DNA from: Ideonella alba
GTDB lineage: Bacteria; Pseudomonadota; Gammaproteobacteria; Burkholderiales; Burkholderiaceae_C
Length of the DNA stretch: 64,000 bases
Assembly (NCBI RefSeq): GCF_018069875.1
Contig: NZ_JAGQDF010000001.1
Span: forward strand, 248,001 to 312,000
Direction of reading: 5' to 3'
Part shown: positions 60,811 to 64,000 of the stretch, one piece after another
Layout: each line of letters starts with the position of its first letter
How positions within the stretch are numbered: the stretch's first letter is position 1
Notes under the pieces: generated by a model
Told to the model about the DNA's origin: nothing
The model's input: the letters and a program-made list of their open reading frames with translations, nothing else
The model's database searches: none
Made by a program: the position numbers and the translations under genes

Positions 60811-61032
60811 ATGCACCCATGCCCGTTGCCTGCTTGGTACCTCTACACCACCGATGCCTCGTCGTTACGCCTGCTGACTGACGACGGCACGCCATCGCCT
60901 GAGCTGAGCACCGAGCCTGCGCGCACGCTGGCCGATCTGACCGCGGCCATCCATGCCGCGGCGTGCTGCCTGGGCGAGCACGAGCTGCGGCACCTCGAAC
61001 AGGCCATCGCGCTGCAGCGCTGGCGCCGCTGA
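60811..61032 (+). CDS. Small hypothetical protein
   Basis: A possible 73-residue protein: PAWYLYTTDASSLRLLTDDG, TRTLADLTAAIHAA-like helix (ARTLADLTAAIHAAACCLGE) and a C-terminal LRHLEQAIALQRWRR. Base composition returns to the high GC of the main genome. The ribosome site (AGAGG) is weak and close. I do not recognise the family; the Trp/Tyr-rich start and the amphipathic helix make it protein-like. Confidence 0.45.
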   Translation: MHPCPLPAWYLYTTDASSLRLLTDDGTPSPELSTEPARTLADLTAAIHAAACCLGEHELRHLEQAIALQRWRR

Positions 61033-61379
61033 GCCTGCGGCGTGCAGCCGGGTCAAGGCTGGCCGTGAGGCCCACCCTCGAGGGCTTGGCCTTGAAGCTG
61101 CATTACGCCGCCCGACGCTCGCCGTGTGCGGCGCCTGGCCGTTGAAGGCCTTGCACCGCTGACGGCAGAGGGCGACGCGCCCCCTTCCCTGTGACGAGCG
61201 GGGGATGGGTTGGAGCCGCTGCCGCGAAGTTGCGCCCGCCTGAGCGGGCAGACACGGTCCCGGGGAATCAGTGGCACATTCCCCCGCGCCCTCGCCACGG
61301 TGCCCGGCGCGGCGTCGGCGGCGCCGCCTCACCTTGCCGATGCGACAGCCCGATCGCCGGGCATTCCCCGGAGACCACC
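61033..61379. other. Gap without a gene
   Basis: These 347 bases are GC-rich and hold no convincing reading frame, RNA gene or strong hairpin terminator. The last 15 bases include CCGGAGACCACC, the ribosome site of the recombinase. A small inverted repeat (CGCCCGCCTGAGCGGGCAG) lies near 61228. Confidence 0.4.
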
Positions 61380-62405
61380 ATGCACGCAAACGACCGCCGT
61401 CTGCCCGAAGACGCCCTGCTCGACAGCATCCCTCGCCCCTCGCCCGAGCGATCGGACACCTCTCCCGGCAGCCTGCCCAACACCCTGCAGCGCTACCTGG
61501 CCTACCGCGGCATGCGCGGCAGCACCGCCCAGGGCCTGCTGGCCGTGCGCCGCTACGGCGAGGACTTCATCGCCTGGTGCGTCACGCAGCGCGTCCACCA
61601 GGTCCGACAGGTCGATGCCCGATTGCTGCAGGCCTACCAGCAGGCCCTGCATGCCTACCGCCAGCGCAATGGCCAGCCCTTGTCGGTCAACGCCCGCCTG
61701 GCCAAGCTGGTGCCGGTGCGCGGCTGGCTGCTGTGGCTGCTGCGCGAGGGCGAACTGCCCAGCGATCCGGTGGCGGCGATGGAGCTGCCGCGCGCAGACC
61801 GCGTGCTGCCACGCCACTTGCTGGGCCCCAGCGAGATGCAGCGCCTGCTGGCCGAACCCGACACCGGCCGTCCGATCGGCCTGCGTGACCGCGCGATGCT
61901 GGAGTTGCTGTACTCCAGCGGCCTGCGCCGCATGGAACTGGCCGGCCTGCAACTGAAGGACCTGGACCTGCCCCGCCGGCTGCTGTGGGTGCGCCTGGGC
62001 AAGGGCCGAAAGGACCGTGTGCTGCCAATCACCGCCGTCGCGGTGCATTGGCTGCAGCGCTACCTGCAGGAGGTCCGACCCCGCTTGGTGCGGCCTTCGA
62101 TCGACCCTGGCCAGGTGTTCCTGGGCGCCTATGGTCGGCCCTTGAGCCTGGCCTGGCTGTCGCAGATCGTCTCGCAGCATCTGCGCCATGCGCTGCCCGG
62201 ACACGTCGGCAGCTGCCACCTGCTGCGCCACGCCATGGCCACCCAGATGCTGGAGGGCGGCGCCGACATCCGCTACATCCAGGCCATGCTGGGCCATGCA
62301 CAGCTGGGCAGCACGCAGATCTACACCCATGTGGCGATCGGCCGGCTGCAGGAGGTGCATGCCAGGACGCATCCACGGGCCAGCGCCGAGGACACGCAGA
62401 GCTGA
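61380..62405 (+). CDS. Tyrosine recombinase (XerC/XerD-like integrase)
   Basis: A 341-residue site-specific recombinase. The N-terminal SAM-like core-binding domain spans about 35-140 (LPNTLQRYLAYRGMRGSTAQ). Catalytic residues are Arg183 (YSSGLRRMELAGLQLKDLDL), the beta-hairpin Lys in GKGRKDRVLPI, His280-x-x-Arg283 (CHLLRHAMATQML), a His in MLGHAQLGSTQ and nucleophile Tyr315 (IYTHVAIGRL). All six are in place, so it should be active. It is not the housekeeping xerC or xerD by context; it lies just after the toxin cassettes and might serve a local mobile element. GGAG precedes the ATG. Confidence 0.9.
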   Translation: MHANDRRLPEDALLDSIPRPSPERSDTSPGSLPNTLQRYLAYRGMRGSTAQGLLAVRRYGEDFIAWCVTQRVHQVRQVDARLLQAYQQALHAYRQRNGQPLSVNARLAKLVPVRGWLLWLLREGELPSDPVAAMELPRADRVLPRHLLGPSEMQRLLAEPDTGRPIGLRDRAMLELLYSSGLRRMELAGLQLKDLDLPRRLLWVRLGKGRKDRVLPITAVAVHWLQRYLQEVRPRLVRPSIDPGQVFLGAYGRPLSLAWLSQIVSQHLRHALPGHVGSCHLLRHAMATQMLEGGADIRYIQAMLGHAQLGSTQIYTHVAIGRLQEVHARTHPRASAEDTQS

Positions 62406-62548
62406 GGCGTTGCCAGCCCGGACAAGCGGACTCTGTCCGGCGACTGTCGCCAGCGCGCCGCAGACCACTTGAGCTTGGCCGGTGCGGGGTGGCCACTGCG
62501 GCACCGCGCGCCGACAATGCCAACTCCACAACCCACAACATCAGGGAC

Positions 62549-63310
62549 ATGTTGAACTCGACCATCCGTCGCGCCATCGGGCGCAGCTTCGCTCTTCTGT
62601 CGTTCTCGCTGCTGGCCGCCTGTGGCGGCGGTGGCGGTGGTGGCGGCGACCCCAGCTACGCCGTGGACCTGTCGCCCAAGCCGCTGACGGCCCGCTGGAC
62701 CGATGCCATGGTGGTGCTCGAGCCGGTCAGCGGGACCGCCGTCTTCGACAAGGCGCCCACCGGCACGGTGTACCCGGTGGTGGTGATGGATGCGCCCAAT
62801 TTCGTGTCAGAGACCGTGGCCGTGCGGCAGATCTCGGGCACCACCTACGAGGTGGACCTGACGCCCAAGTCCTCGCTGTCGGTGGGCGTGCACACCGGCA
62901 CCCTCACCCTCAAGCTGTGCAAGGACCCGCAGTGCAATGCGGTGTACGCCCTGACCGGCGGCAGTCTGCCCTATGAGCTGACGGTGTCGGCGGCGATGGC
63001 CGTGTCGCTGACGATCAACGGCGTGCCTGTGCCCGATGGACGCGGCGGCCAGTTGACTGCCCGTGAAGACGATGTGCTGACCGTGGACATCAGCAGCGGC
63101 GACACGATCGAGCTCAGCTCGCATGCCGAGGTCGACTGGGTGGCCAGCACGAACAACCAGGTCAACAACTCGATCACGGTGCTGTCCTCCACGCCCACCA
63201 GTTGGCGCGCCGTGATCTCGGGGCCGCCCAATGCCAAGGACCTGTCGGTGCTGGCGATCCCCAAGGACACCAATCAGCGGTCGGCGCAGTACTCGTTCTT
63301 TATTCAGTGA
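62549..63310 (+). CDS. Lipoprotein of unknown function
   Basis: A 253-residue lipoprotein. The signal ends in a lipobox, LLAAC, with acylated Cys25, followed by a run of Gly (GGGGGGGG) typical of surface-exposed linkers. The mature part is rich in beta-strand-like Val/Thr segments (YAVDLSPKPLTARWTDAMVV, ISGTTYEVDLTPKSSLSVGV), suggesting one or two immunoglobulin-like domains; it ends YSFFIQ. Upstream in-frame sequence is not protein-like. Role unknown; possibly an envelope or adhesion component. Confidence 0.82.
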   Translation: MLNSTIRRAIGRSFALLSFSLLAACGGGGGGGGDPSYAVDLSPKPLTARWTDAMVVLEPVSGTAVFDKAPTGTVYPVVVMDAPNFVSETVAVRQISGTTYEVDLTPKSSLSVGVHTGTLTLKLCKDPQCNAVYALTGGSLPYELTVSAAMAVSLTINGVPVPDGRGGQLTAREDDVLTVDISSGDTIELSSHAEVDWVASTNNQVNNSITVLSSTPTSWRAVISGPPNAKDLSVLAIPKDTNQRSAQYSFFIQ

Positions 63311-63410
63311 GGGGAACGGCGCTGTAGGCCTCGCCCCTTACTACTTCTGAGTGGTACGGCTGGCGGGGTGCAGGTCACACGGCCTTGGGTGGGTGTGTTC
63401 TTAGGAGAGC

Positions 63411-63959
63411 TTATCTCGCAACATTGCCTGCGATGGTCTTGGCGCTCTCTACCGCGCAGTGAGCAAATTTCCAGTATAGAACTCCCCCGACCGCCCCGTA
63501 TGACTTGGCTATTGCGCACTCGCGGCTGGTGGCATCTACGTTCGAGCAGCTGTTGCGAGACAGTGATGCTCCCGCCCCATATCTCGCATCAATGACCTTG
63601 GCAAGCCGCACCTCCCAATCCGGAATCTCAAAGGCGTCAGCGTACTGCGAGAGCAAAGTCTCAAACGTTTGGATGTCCGCCTGATCGTAGTCCTTTGTGT
63701 AGCTGCGGAAGCAACTAACGGCTTGTTGGGAAGCCTTTTCGATTTGAGCGCGAACCTCTCCGCGGTCGGCTGACAGCGGGCCCGACTTTTCATCAGATGA
63801 CAGATTTCGCTGCCATCTTTCAGTCAAGGTGGCGCGGACAACAGCTGTTAGCTTGGCGTCCTGCGGGGCCTCGTCAGCCAAGCCAACCGAACTAGATAAC
63901 GCGAGTGTGATCGCGAGGACTTGAGCTCTGGCTTGCACGGTCAAGAGATGGCGATGCAT
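63411..63959 (-). CDS. Secreted hypothetical protein
   Basis: A 182-residue protein with a signal peptide (residues 1 to about 27, VQARAQVLAITLALSSSVGLA). The mature part holds three Cys residues, in SCFRSYTKDYDQADI, RNSCSNVDATSRECA and near the end (FAHCAVESA). Codon use and GC are lower than in the flagellar genes, so it may be acquired. Start at ATG 63959 with GGAG upstream; an in-frame GTG at 63971 is possible. No family recognised. The bases after 63959 are not resolved because the window ends. Confidence 0.6.
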   Translation of the reverse strand: MHRHLLTVQARAQVLAITLALSSSVGLADEAPQDAKLTAVVRATLTERWQRNLSSDEKSGPLSADRGEVRAQIEKASQQAVSCFRSYTKDYDQADIQTFETLLSQYADAFEIPDWEVRLAKVIDARYGAGASLSRNSCSNVDATSRECAIAKSYGAVGGVLYWKFAHCAVESAKTIAGNVAR

Positions 63960-64000
63960 TAACGGCTCCACCCATTTCGCATCTTGGTGATTGTGCCGTT

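Noticed and set aside
1-64000. CRISPR array, tRNA or rRNA genes
   Set aside because: I saw no regularly spaced short repeats and no tRNA cloverleaf or rRNA-like stretch while reading; a dedicated tRNA or CRISPR scan was not possible.

Overview
The window is high-GC DNA from a motile Gram-negative bacterium. flhDC, peritrichous-type flagellins, CheZ-type phosphatases and a fliE / fliFGHIJK-L-MNOPQR-flhB layout point to a betaproteobacterium of the order Burkholderiales, probably near Rubrivivax, Leptothrix, Ideonella or Roseateles. That placement is inference from gene content and composition; no rRNA or other phylogenetic marker is present except a partial metG.

Layout. Bases 1-4500 hold housekeeping and accessory genes: metG (cut by the window edge), a secreted YciI-like protein, a small membrane protein, an acetylpolyamine-amidohydrolase-type deacetylase, a RidA protein and a GyrI-like protein. 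Bases 4545-15487 (minus strand) form a chemotaxis operon, in transcription order: CheZ-like small protein, cheY, cheA, three chemoreceptors, a solitary secreted Cache protein, a fourth chemoreceptor, cheW. cheA carries an in-frame TAG at codon 27. A NarL-type two-component pair (15673-17471, plus strand) and a membrane-bound methyltransferase follow. Bases 18427-22322 (minus strand) hold motA-motB-cheY-cheZ-orfX-cheZ2, then flhD-flhC.

Bases 23963-33626 form a sugar-transfer and modification island between flhDC and the flagellin genes: two GT2/DUF707-like pairs in inverted orientation, a methyltransferase, an 802-residue protein ending in a sulfotransferase domain, a TPR-OGT (SPINDLY-like) protein and a GT2-TPR protein. 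A flagellin-glycosylation role is the natural inference. Bases 33867-40386 hold three flagellin genes, fliD, fliS, fliT and a ycgR-type PilZ brake, with sigma-28-like promoters before several of them. Bases 40712-54708 hold fliE (minus strand), then fliF to fliR and flhB on the plus strand, with a diguanylate cyclase gene on the opposite strand between fliR and flhB.

After a periplasmic-sensor histidine kinase (54840-57305) the composition drops in GC. Bases 57394-60760 look like an array of displaced polymorphic-toxin cassettes. The first has a C-terminal zinc-deaminase-like domain followed by a candidate immunity gene. The second has a LysM-like segment and a hydrophobic region, followed by a small three-helix membrane protein. 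Both start with the same roughly 85-105 bp segment (FGNALGQGLVDS...DQSDAETARLNRY), as if moved from the 3' end of a large secreted toxin gene elsewhere. A tyrosine recombinase, a lipoprotein and a secreted hypothetical protein end the window.

The parts fit together as follows. FlhDC is the presumed master regulator of flagellar genes. The fli operons build the basal body and export gate, sigma-28-type promoters drive late genes (flagellins, fliS, mot/che), the island may decorate flagellin, and c-di-GMP (the cyclase and YcgR) may slow the motor. cheR, cheB, fliA and the flg genes are not in this window.
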